Shown piece by piece: positions 50,401 to 61,571 of a stretch of 64,000 nt of DNA. Within the stretch, counting starts at the first letter, position 1, and every line of letters begins with the position of its first letter. A program made the translations under genes and the position numbers. Under the pieces are notes generated by a model. The model did not search any database, had not been told where the DNA came from, and saw only the letters and a list, made by a program, of their open reading frames with translations. The stretch is from positions 29,762,501 through 29,826,500 of the forward strand of contig AP031353.1 of assembly GCA_037833965.1 (NCBI GenBank), in the 5' to 3' direction. The stretch comes from Marchantia polymorpha subsp. ruderalis. Lineage: Eukaryota; Streptophyta; Marchantiopsida; Marchantiales; Marchantiaceae.

Positions 50401-53400
50401 CCTCTAGACTTGAGTCTACTAATGACCTTTATGTTCCTACAGATCTAAAATATGTAAATTGCTATAATTCATCCATTCTACTTTGAGTTTGTTCTCTTGC
50501 CTAATTATGCTAAATAAATCATCCATGTATGATGCAATTTTGAAAATAGTATGATAATCAAACATCACAACAAGTATATTATTATTATTTTACTTCCCTA
50601 GTATTTGGTTATTTCCAAGACAAGTTAGTACTCTAGACCACTAACATAACATGATTTTTATGATGGTAACTAGTAGTGTGTGCATGGTATACCTGATGAT
50701 AGATCCGTATTGTGAAAACCATATTTACCATCAAAGCCTAGAGCTTTCGTTGATACTTCCTATTGATTTGGTGTTAGGTTAAATGAGAGGATTTGTAGTA
50801 TAGCTTCTTGGAGCAAGGTTTTGATGGATTAATTAAGAGTGCATGTTCATAAACATTGATCATGATATGCATTCATCATATCAAAAACCATAACATAAGT
50901 GTATATATATATATATATCATAGCATGTCTTGTTACATTATATAAACAATCCACATGTGTTAAATTTCACCTTCAATGATGTCAATATCAAAAATAATAT
51001 GTTACGAGACTTCTTGTTATATAAATAAAATTGATTATCAATTTTTTATGCATCAACATACAAATCCAAGCACAATTTTGAAATATTTTTTAGTCAATAA
51101 ACGTCATGAGAAATTGCACATAGTAATCAAATGTGGATGAATCAAAAAAAACAATAATTTAACAATAGCTTTAAATAAACTATTGTACATAAAGCTTTTA
51201 ACAGGTACCTAGACAAAAAATTTAAATCAACATTTCATAATACATACATCCAGATTATTATTATGTAAATTATTGTACTATATAAAATAGTGATGATTCC
51301 AACAAATTATGATAAAGAATTATCATTCAATAAAACAATTCAACATTTTTTCAAAGAGTTTTTCTTTGATAGAAAAAACTTCAAACAAATTTCCATATAT
51401 ATAATATGTACATATACTTAATTATAAATTAAATTTGAAGATACACATTTAGTATAATATGCATTTCAAGTTGTACACACAAGAAGTAATAATGGCGTCT
51501 TCCATGAAATTATTCCAACATAACATGAATTATCTTACTAAAACCATGAGTTATGGCATAAAAAGCTAGCATGATGAAATTTCTCATCATTGTGGAATTT
51601 TCTTATATTTTTAGTTCCTTTCAATAAATTATATGTATTCTAACTTAAATAAGTTAAATCAGAGCAAAAAAATCAATCAAGATTATAGCAATCTTTTGTA
51701 ATATAGATTGTTTTATAATATTTTGTTTCTTTTATAATTGTATTAAAATTACATAAGTTTATAAGAAAATCATTAGATATTGTATCGTTAATTTTGATTT
51801 TTGATTTTGATTTACTTCATCATCTATATTTTGTTTGGAAATTTTTTTTAGAAATGTTTAAATTTTTTATGTAATCAATTAGAACCATTTCACATGAAAA
51901 TCATATAAAATAAAATTTCATTATCATTTTCACTTGACATCTAAACATAAATTTTATGGATAAGTTACCACTATTTTTTAGAATGAATATTTGAACTTTT
52001 ATGTAATTTTTTTATTGAAACTAGTGTCTTTCAAAAATTATTTCATAATGCAAAACAGAAATTTAGTTTTTCGTTCTTCCTTGCTTACCAAGAAAAAATT
52101 TAATTTAAAATTCAAAATTTTTTAAGCGGATAATATAACTCTCAAAGTCTTCAAGATGTTCATTTACGCAGTAATAAAATTATAATAATGCAATTTTACT
52201 TTAATCATCATTTTAAAATATTTATGTAAACTATTTATTTTCATATAATTTTTTATTTCAATAATATTATTGTTATCGATTTAAAATTAAGTTGACATAT
52301 GTGTATAAAAAGATCCCAAGGTTGAAGGTTCAAACTTGAGTTATTTAATGACGTAATAAGTGATATATCTGATTTTTGAGCATTTTATTTTGAACAACAG
52401 ACTTTGATGAAATCTGATTACTTGTAAAGTACAGACTAAGTTCAATTTTTTGCGATTTTAAGTTTTGAATTAAGAAATAATGAAAAGCAATCAATGTTTG
52501 GCTGCAATTTAGGCCAAAGATGAAGATGTAAATTTTATTTCTTTTATTTCTGCACATTAAATTTCTACATAAACAATTAAATGTTATAAAATAACTATTG
52601 TTTTCAGATTAGAATTAAAATTAATTTCTTTTGAATCATAAACATTTAAAAATCAAATCGACCTTCCAGGTTTTTACTCTTTTGGATTACAAGTCAGTTA
52701 TTTCTTGATTCAAAACATACGTTGGTACATAAAGTTGTGAAAAATAAGTCCCGGTTTATGTTGCTTTGAAGCTTTTATATAAATATAAATACAAATAAAT
52801 AAATTAATAAATTTAATCAGCAACTAATAAAATCTGAAAAAATCTTAACATGATGATTTGAATATAACAGGTAAAATTCAACAAATTTGAAGAAGAAATG
52901 ATTTTCTTGCATATATCAGAAATTAAGATTGAAAATCAATTTGCCTGAGAGCAATCAACCACTTTATTTTACATTTTTTAGTATTTATCATTCTATTGAG
53001 TAATTTCCTTAAAATATGGCTTTCAATTTGATAAATTTCCTTTTGATAAATTAAAATACATATGTGTGTTTATCTGACGTATATTTTTTGAATTTTTTAA
53101 TAACAATTAGAATCCGTCAGAACTTTAGTTTTGTTTCAATTTAGTTTTCACAATCAATCTATAAAGAACAAGCTTTTAGACAAGTCATCGTGTTGTATAC
53201 TTACAAATAAGTAACAACACATAATGCTTCTGAAAGATCACAAAAAGGGTCATTCATCATCGCAGATATATTAAAAAATCCATTTCCAATCAGCACAAAC
53301 GTATTTCAATAACCTTTTATATCCCTAAATTGTACAACAATAATTGCTTATATCCAAAGCAGAAAAAGTATGTATGACTTGTTCTGTAATATACTTTATT

Positions 53401-55854
53401 GATTGATTTCTTCAAGTTCTAAGATTAGCTATTCTTAATCATAGATATGATTTCAAATGCTCGTTATCAATGACTGATGTAATAGGATTTCCAACTTGGT
53501 ATACAAAAGTTAGAATCTAGACTTCATAAATTTGGACTGAGTTTGATGCATCAGATGAGCATAGAATCACCATTGATGACATTTCATATATCATGACAAT
53601 CATCATATATTTTTTCAAATAAAGCAATAAATGATGATAGTTAGAATCAACAACAGTGAATAAATAACTTCAATTAAATTTGAATGATGATTTTTTTTCA
53701 AAGTGGATAATTTTAATTAGACTTTAATATCTTGTATTATATTTATGAAAAAAATTGAATAATTTATGTGATAATTAATGATATCATAAAGATAAAAAAT
53801 CAGAATAAATAATAATTATCAATAAAAAACTAACTCTCAAATAATATTTAAATTTTGTTGTGTGAAGTAGATTCATGTATGTTTTATCAATTAAATGAGA
53901 TGTCAGACTCTTAGTTTTATCTGTTAGAAGAAATTTAGAAAGTCGCAGAAAAACATATAGTTTGATATCTTAAAAAAAAAATGGCCAAGGATATTCAAGA
54001 AATAAAGGATCATGAATCCGAACCCTATAGATGAATCAGAATATAGGTCACAGAAAACTTGGCGCCCCTAATGATTGCACTAGGTGTTCATCTCTATTGG
54101 AAACATTGTGACATATTAATCTGATGAAATTGAGAACTAATGGGAAGCGAACATCGACATTTCTTTATTTACTTCGGATCACAATCTGTCGTCAAGTTGT
54201 TTTCTTTTAACTCTCCAATGAAGTTACTTGCTTCGTTACAAGTCTATGCCACACTCTAGTCCAGAGGTAAATAAGGAAGGTTAAATCATTTCCTTATCCA
54301 TAACTTACTCGTTCATGCTTTTAGTTGTACGGTTTCCTCAATCACGTCCAACACACTTGTTGACTAGATCCAACTGTCAACAAGTGGCACTACAGTATGA
54401 TACGCAAGTCAGATACCCATAAACGTCACCACGAGTATGATTCCAGGCTCTAACGAAAAGAAGCCGATGTTTGGAAAATTAGTGAATACTAAACAACAGG
54501 GGTAGCTCAAAATTGTAATAAGTATATAATTAGGGAAGAGCAAAGAAGATCAATTTGTCCGAGGGGAAGTGTCTTCGTCTGTTGTTCTAGTTAGTAACTG
54601 GCTCAAGTGGAAATAGGCAGCAATGACGTTGATCTGGTGGATCGTTCCATCGTTCCAAGTCGTTCTACTTTAAATGCTCTTTGTTGACAATTATGAATCT
54701 CTCTAACAATTAAGGGCCACGTGGGTATCCAATTGAAATGATGGGAGGAAGCATGGGACAGAAGAAGACAAGAGTGTGATTGATTCCTAAACAAATACCT
54801 CACAATCTTATCTTCAAGCCTTCAAGGATGTTACAGTAAATGGAGAATCGGAGATAATGCGGCATTAGGTTTGTGGACATGTGACAACAAGCTTGAAAGT
54901 AGGGGGAATAGAAGATCTCGTGCCGGTTGGACTCCTTTTCACCAAACACGAGGTGGTTTTTTGAAAACTTCAATGTTCGAATTCGATAGGTGATCTAAGA
55001 GCACACAACTTGTGGCTAGAATGATAACGATACTGTACTTTTGAATCATGCCAGTTCACGTTCAGCTCTGGATGATATAGTGTATTCCTTGTGGTTAGAG
55101 GTCAAAAGGAGTGAAGTAACTCCACACCTGTCGGGAAAAACATCCCGCCCGGAAATGACGACGTCCACTTCAGAACCATTCGATGAGAGTACCCGATAAC
55201 CAAAAGGACGAGAGGAAAGGGATCCTCGAAACAACGATGTCGTGAGGTATGTACATACAATACGGTAGTGAAACGATCCTTAATGACATTGCGCATTGTA
55301 AACATCAACATCCATCCAATACATTGGAAAATGGCTTCAGCCATGCCTTATGAAGTAAGACGGGCTTCAAGAGTGCAGAGACAAACATGCAAACACGTAT
55401 TTTAGTTTGGGAGCGTATTACGAGTTTTAGAGAATCATCTCGTGAATTATGGGAATCTGACACTACTTACAAAAAGCCAAACACTCATTTTGGCATGTAC
55501 TCCTCTGGATTATCCTCTGAATAAGCTAAATCATGCCTTGACATCTGACTTCTATTTTATTTCCTATAAATTAGGCTTCACAAATTTTCGCGATACTGAA
55601 TGAAGTTGTCGTGATGAACTGCCAGAAGCCGGAGGGAGTAGCGTGATACTCCACCATCAAAGGTTTTGGTCTTGGCAGCCCGTATGACTCTGTCCTCTAG
55701 AACTACGCGTCACCTATTTTCCTCATAATTACCAAGTTTCTCTACAACTAAAGAACAAGCATGTGCTGGGGCTATCGTAGACCATAATCTTAACGACCAA
55801 GGTAAGGGAAACCTACTTTGAACCACTTCTCTGTCTGTCTGTCTGTCTCTCTAG
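47445..55854. other. Long AT-rich intergenic region
   Basis: 47.0-48.4 and 50.2-54.0 kb are very A+T rich, with a TA run at 50902-50918 and no coding signal. 48.6-50.0 and 54.0-55.8 kb have higher GC, but the frames there (49242-49511 -, 49529-49861 -, 55046-55344 -) could not be linked to any family or splice model. Confidence 0.55.
48446..48485. repeat. Hairpin with 17-bp perfect arms and a 6-nt loop
   Basis: 48446-48462 and 48469-48485 are exact reverse complements (arm starts CCATAGTCCA) around ATAAAA. The arms are mixed in composition, so this is not an AT artefact. Confidence 0.9.
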
Positions 55855-56160
55855 ATGCCACGTGATTTTCGAAGATGTTCAGTCCGATCAGATCCCTTCA
55901 ACTTTGCTACTTGATTGGAAAGTGGAGCATTTTCTTTAACTACTACTCTATAAACATGCCACGTAGTTCACAGATGGTTCAGTACAATCTGATCCCTTAC
56001 AACTTTGCTAATCCGTTGGAAACTGGAGGATTCATATTTAACCCACTTCTCTCTATACATGCCACGTCGTTTCAAAGATGGTTCAATACTAATGGATCCC
56101 CCACAAGTTTGATATTTCGACTGGAAACTGGAGCATTTATATTCCCTGCTCGCCTGTGCA
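55831..56160. repeat. CTGT run followed by a three-unit diverged tandem repeat of about 102 bp
   Basis: CTGT repeats at 55831-55847 lead into three units, 55855-55955, 55956-56058 and 56059-56160. Each unit begins ATGCCACGT and shares a GATGTTCAGT-like or GATGGTTCA block, an AACTTTG-like or AAGTTTG block, and TTGGAAA or TGGAAACTGGAG. Unit ends resemble CCACTTCTCTCTATAC, as does the sequence just before unit 1. An open frame (55875-56306 +) crosses the array. The unit lengths of 101 and 103 bp do not keep one frame, so the repeat is not a protein repeat. Confidence 0.8.
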
Positions 56161-56306
56161 CGTTTGACGAAACCAGACTTATCCCCATCGAATCAACGCC
56201 TGCATCTGCCAAGGAGATGGCGTGCGTTGGAAATAACTTTTTCGCATCTGACGATCATGCAATAATTCACTCCATGGGCACTTCAGTCGCCCTACCAGAA
56301 GCTTAA

Positions 56307-57972
56307 TAGTAACACTGCAGTAACCTTATAAACCATTGTTATTGTTATTGGGCTCTTTTCACCTTTTCCACTCTCTCACGGGGAATATTATATAGTTTGT
56401 GACATGATTGAACTGGTTATAAGGGTACTACGCTCATTTCGAGGTTTGTGAATGCAGGTGCTACTCCCTGAATCCACCTCTGAACGCTCTCCAAGCCGTC
56501 CGAGTAGAATTCGGGCTACAGGACAGCCAGTCCATATCTCCCAAGACACAAGCGAACAAATAAATGATCATCGTTCTGAACCAACCTGACATTGTAAACC
56601 TGGGATCCACCGCGCAGAAGATTAAATTTTGGTAACTACTAAGCACACAAGACAAGCTCGCTTGATCAAGTGTTTTTGTCTTCAGCAGTAGGATTTGAAG
56701 AAGCAGATGACCCAGACTCTAGAAAAAATTCAACAGGTTTTTTTCGTTTCAGGACAATGACGAGATAGCTGTGGGATGAGGCCGTAAATAGAACTCGGAT
56801 CCCTAATTTGATGTTCTGACCGCATCCTGTCTCTCTGACAGTGCAAACTGCGTTGTGGAATACTAATGTGAGTGTTTTGTACATCATGAAGCGATGTGTA
56901 ACAATCGTCTTAACAGGGATTAAATGCGCCAATTTCTCATCTTCAACTAAAATTGCAGACACATGTTGTCGTTTTTACGAATCAAGTGCAGTTATTATCC
57001 TAGTCGCGAGCAAGTGTCGTCCTTTGTCTTCGAGGTGGAAACAAAATTCTCTCTATTCACATTAACGCATGTGAATCGTAAGTTTTCAACTTGTTTCCCT
57101 CATGTCGATATTTATAACGTTCCTCAGAACATATTATTCTCATGGTGCGCACTGATTAGCGCGAGACAATAGAAGTACAGTCCATATCATTGGGAGCATA
57201 ACCACGACTCTGTAGGAAGTCAAAACTCCATTATGAACGCCTCTCTGGTCCCCAGACAGTCGGTCACACTTGAGTCGGTAAAATTAAATCATAGTCGATT
57301 ATTCCCGGAAAGCTCGAAATCACCCAACCCACGACACTCGTAGATGGCGGGCACGCTGCGCGAAATTTATTATCATCACATCTCACGCAAGAAATATCAA
57401 TCACAAAGTCAGGATGCCGATAATAAGCACAGTTACTCCATTCTCGATTTTTCCCACTTTTCCCACCAGGATATTCTACACAGGTTTTGCCAATGTTCGC
57501 GAAGAAAAAAAGATTCGACATCATTTAAATCACACGCGTGCTTTCATGAAGTGTCTGTATGCGTCTCAGTACTACACCATGAACCACTGCTCATTATCTA
57601 TCTATTCGTAAGTAAATTCGTCGATTAGTGCCGTTGTCCCACTAATTTGGAACAAACACAACCACAATGCGTGGACAGCTACAAAATGCATAATCTCAGC
57701 GCACAGCCTTAGACTGGTGATGCTGGTCCCCAGTGAGAACAAAACTTCTAGCCAAGAGAGCCCAGGTTTGAGGTTGGCCTTCTACAACAATTTATAGTAT
57801 AACATATTAGCTACACTAGCTACACTAGATCCAATAAATCCTTCTCTGTGTGTGTGTTTGTATACATGTGTGTGCACAATGACAGATTTGACAACTGCTC
57901 GGGCAGTTGGATCAACCAACAATTCTGGATCAGAATATGTACATTGACGGTAAATCACCCGATGCAGTCTAT
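56307..57972. other. Intergenic, no gene assigned
   Basis: Mixed composition. The frame 56666-56962 (-) reads fairly like protein (IVLKRKKPVEFFLESGSS near its end) but has no recognised family or clear splice context. The part nearest 57972 is the 3' flank of the next gene and includes a GT-rich patch at about 57846-57875. Confidence 0.45.
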
Positions 57973-58464
57973 CTAGCTTGTGCCGTAGAGAACGAACCTC
58001 CACAAGGTAAGAAGAAGTGCTACGGCTAGAAAGGCAACATAGCACGCTACAAGTGGAACGGCAGTCGCTTTCACGATCCCTGGAAGCTTTTTCCACGACT
58101 CTAAATACTTGGACTCGGCCGCATCGTAGGATCCCTTCACAGCCTGTAATGCTGCAACGCGAGAAGCTTCTTTGGCTCCATCCGTAACGGCCAAATTTGC
58201 TGCAACTTTGGCTTGTGTCGTTACAACATTCCTGATGGCGATCTGTCCCTCCTGACTGTTGAGGTACTGAAAGAGTTCACGCACAAGAGCATAGGTTACG
58301 GAACCCGTGTAATCTTCAGTCTTCGAGTGAGTATTGTGTGTTGCGTCGTCACGATGCTCGTCCGAAGTATCATCATGTCCCTTATGCCGTAGCTTGGCAA
58401 TCGTCCTCTTCACGGGACCAGGTTTAGAATTCGCTTCTCCGATGGTTCCCATCTCGCCGTTCAT
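57973..58464 (-). CDS. Small tail-anchored-looking membrane protein, function unknown
   Basis: An intronless frame of 163 codons runs from ATG 58464 to TAG 57973. Residues 1-55 are polar and likely disordered, with a basic patch (KRTIAKLRHK) followed by an acidic and His-rich stretch. Residues about 55-125 form an Ala-rich, probably amphipathic helical region (YALVRELFQYLNSQEGQIA and then AAN, DGAKEASRVAALQAV). A single hydrophobic segment at about 134-156 (ATAVPLVACYVAFLAVALLL) precedes a short RFVLYGTS tail. The layout, a soluble helix bundle plus one C-terminal transmembrane helix, fits a tail-anchored protein. I do not recognise the family; the protein-like composition and clean start and stop support a real gene. 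Confidence 0.6.
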   Translation of the reverse strand: MNGEMGTIGEANSKPGPVKRTIAKLRHKGHDDTSDEHRDDATHNTHSKTEDYTGSVTYALVRELFQYLNSQEGQIAIRNVVTTQAKVAANLAVTDGAKEASRVAALQAVKGSYDAAESKYLESWKKLPGIVKATAVPLVACYVAFLAVALLLTLWRFVLYGTS

Positions 58465-59351
58465 AACCCCTTGTTACAACGCGCACAAACTCGGAGTTTC
58501 GCTCCTATCACGAGAGCTTTTTCTTCGTCCTTTTGCTAGTCTCGTCAATGTCTGTGAGTTAAAAAACCCAAGAATCGCTCGATTTCCAATGCCTGCTAGA
58601 TACAGTCCGTCTTCAACACGTGAAATTTTCCTCGAGTTACTGGAGTGACAGTTGATCCTCCGTTTCTCGACATGCCAATAGCTGGGTTGACAACAATTCG
58701 AGATCCATATAAAGTTTTCATTTACAGCTTTAGAAGCGTTGTTGGGATACAAGGTGAACAAAGTGCCGAAGCTGCAGTGACCAATCGAATGAGGTGTCAG
58801 ACGCATGTCGATTAGAAAGAGCTGGCAGCCTGAAAACTTTTGCACAACCGAGTTTCACGTGATGCTGATTGACAAGTGTCCATTGCAATCTCGAGAAAAC
58901 TACGTAACACCAGAGTGGAGCTAAATTTGCACCGACGTTTTAGGGAACTGCTGACGTTGACCAAATTTGATTGCCTCTGTACATCTCATATATGTATGTG
59001 GAGTTAGAGTCTTTCCGCTATGTACAACAAGTGTCGCCCACAGAGCTCTCCCGCGGACACTTGTTGCATCCAGTAGCACGCGAATTCCTACTGAAGTCTG
59101 CCAATCGTCATGCATACATTAACATGTGTCTACTTTCCAATGACGTGCCACCATCTGGAGATGGAACTGTGAATAGGCTACCGGGATACATGGAACCAGA
59201 CGAGGTAACTAAATGTTGCGGCCAAATAGACCTTGTACTTTCATGGTAGAAAGCAACTGCCCTCGTCCCTCGTCAAACCCAGTAACCTACAAACGGAACG
59301 GGGCATAGTCCCTGGATTCCAACGTTTTTCCACTAGGCCCTTTTCACACAA
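58465..59351. other. Intergenic upstream of the tail-anchored gene
   Basis: Probably promoter and leader of the minus-strand gene. Short frames on both strands (58474-58845 -, 58971-59249 +) have no recognised domain. Confidence 0.5.
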
Positions 59352-61571
59352 AGTTAACAAAAAAATTACTTGAGGCATTTTCAAATAGCGATTGAGTTAG
59401 CATTAAAAGTCATCGATTCTAACAAGAAATTGTCATTATTTTGTGAACTTTTGATGCACCATTTTCAAAATTAAAACAAATGATAAAAGCTTTATTCCAG
59501 ATCCAAAGATCGTTGATTGTCGATTAGTGATTGATATACACCGTTCTCCTTGTGTTTCCCCAAGTACTCAGTCAATGTAGACTGATTTGCACAACAAAAA
59601 TCTTGTCCATAGGTAACAAAGGCCTTAGCAACCTCTGCGGGCAACCTCTGCGGGCATTTACATCTTCGATCGATTGTTCGAGGCAAGAAATGACGTACTT
59701 TCGATCGACCTTGTATTTGATTCCAGTGCCAGGATCAGGCACAATCTTCCATGAGACTTAGCGCGTCTTGAAGGCCTGTTTGATCGGTTTGTTGGCAATC
59801 AGATCGCATACTTGAATCAAACTACTGCACCTAGGATGAATACCTCCCAACGTGATGTTCAGTTCAGGAGCTTTCTCTTTGACTTGATTTGAGAAATGGC
59901 TAGAAGCCGCGTCCCAAATCAAACCAACCTTCTCGCTTGCATAACACGACGCCAAATATTCCAAGTAAGTGTAGCATCCGTTTTTGTCCATCCAATGCTT
60001 TGGATGGAACGTGACTTTGCTAGACTCATTCCAATAAGAGAATCGTCTTGAAAGCGTCCCATCAAGTTGGCCAGTCATGATAATCATAGGGGCAATGATT
60101 TGAGATTGGAACATCTCGCATGCCACCATCACAGTGCATTCTTTCTTGGCATATTCGGCTCGGTTGGAGCCAACTCGTCGTACATTTGTTGGAGCAATCA
60201 AATGGGTTTCTTTCGGATAGATTTGAAGAAACATTTCGTCCGCATTGACCAACGGGTCACATCAGCAGATCGCATGATGCTACAAATCAAGTCACATGCA
60301 TCCAAACAAATTTGTAACCAATTGATAGGAATTGTCTAGGAGATTGAATCCTTCCGAATCAAAAATCTATGTCTCTCAAGAACTCTGGCGACCCATTGCA
60401 AAAGGCTTGGAGATATACGCCCTGAATGGATCTTCATCTTCACCTCCCATTTAGTGCGTTTCGCTTCCTGTTCATGACCAAACGTTGAGATCAGCAGATC
60501 GTAGGCTGCCAATTTGCTCAATGGGTTGCATGTCTCTCATTTCATCATCACAGTGGAGATAAGGAATTCTTCTTGCTGGGCGTATTCCACTATTCTTCCA
60601 GAACCTACAGTCTTGGTTGTTTGGAGAAGATATGTGATGTCAGATTTTCCGGTTGCTTTCCGATTGTTTTGACGAGTACCGGCAGATAAGGCCGAGACGT
60701 ACTGATGACCTGAAATGGAATTGCGAAACTTTGAATCGATCTACACCTGGCTTGAAGTGTCCAAATCATCGTAATCCTTTCGATATGTGGCAGGCAGTGA
60801 GGCAGGATATCAGAGACTTTAAAAGCCTCAACATAGTGGCCAATTTACTGAAATACCTATTCTGCTTGATCCAATTCTGAAACATCATGACGTTGATCGA
60901 GAAGAGAGAGCATGTCAATTCTTGGTCCATGTTTCCTAAAGACTTGTGAAAGTAAAAAAATATGGCTTTCAATTTCTGCTTTCAAGTCCTTGTACGATAC
61001 AGAGCAATGGTCTGTTTCCCAGTTGTTGTAAAGGATTTCAAGAGCTCTTTAATCAATGTAAGGTGAAGTTACCGCTGACGAGGCTCAATCACAATCTCCT
61101 TCGGGGAAGAGCTTGAGGTTGCCGCCGAGCCCAACTCGACAGTTTCAGGGTGAAACTCTGGAAATAATTCACAACGAACCAAGCGGTAAACATTCTTTAA
61201 CGTTCTGTTCGGCTTTGTGACGCTTCTCTTGAGCTTCCACCCATATCTTGTTTTTGGGATTTGTTAGTAAGAACCGCTTCATTTCAGGTGACGAAGGTGA
61301 CGACAAAGGATGGTATTCCACGACGGATGTCTTCAACTCCGCCACGGACTCCGCCATGCGGCACGGCAACCAAAAACTTCAACGGAAACTTCCACAGAAC
61401 CGAGAATTGACGAGAATCTCCTACAATAAAGTAACATTTCTAAGGGCAATTTTTTTGACATCAAATCCAGCTGTAGCGATTTTTTTGTTAACAAAAAATC
61501 ACAATTACTTTAAAAAGTGATGGTATTTATCCATATTGTGATTTTTTTGACAAGCAATCTTTTTGTTAACT
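59352..61571 (-). mobile_element. pogo/Tigger-like DNA transposon with terminal inverted repeats
   Basis: The left end 59352-59372 reads AGTTAACAAAAAAATTACTT and one more G. The reverse complement of 61551-61571 matches it at 19 of 21 positions. If TA is taken as the target duplication, both ends read GTTA followed by ACAAAAA, as expected for the Tc1/mariner/pogo superfamily. The element is about 2.2 kb, the usual size for an autonomous pogo-like element. It encloses a minus-strand transposase that is now broken. An extra GTTAAC-centred palindrome at 61478-61500 and a 13-bp inverted repeat (61493-61505 with 61535-61547) lie just inside the right end. Confidence 0.75.
59492..61357 (-). pseudogene. 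Broken pogo-like DDE transposase
   Basis: The clearest part, 60252-59758, encodes the catalytic domain. It has NADE with the first Asp (residue 5 of this fragment), IWDAASSH with the second Asp (114), and QVCDLIANKPIKQAF with the third acidic residue (150). This is the DDE/D layout of the CENP-B, Tigger and jerky group. A TGA lies four codons before the fragment and a TAA ends it. Upstream pieces are an N-terminal frame from ATG 61357 (MAESVAELK) to 61169 and a basic helical region at 60521-60336. A C-terminal piece lies at 59686-59492. A 13-bp tandem duplication (59629-59641 and 59642-59654) shifts the frame in the C-terminal part. The protein is not expected to be made intact. Confidence 0.8.

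Noticed and set aside
56666..56962. 98-codon minus-strand frame with a basic and acidic tail
   Set aside because: It reads fairly well as protein but has no family, no good start context and no linked exons; kept as intergenic.
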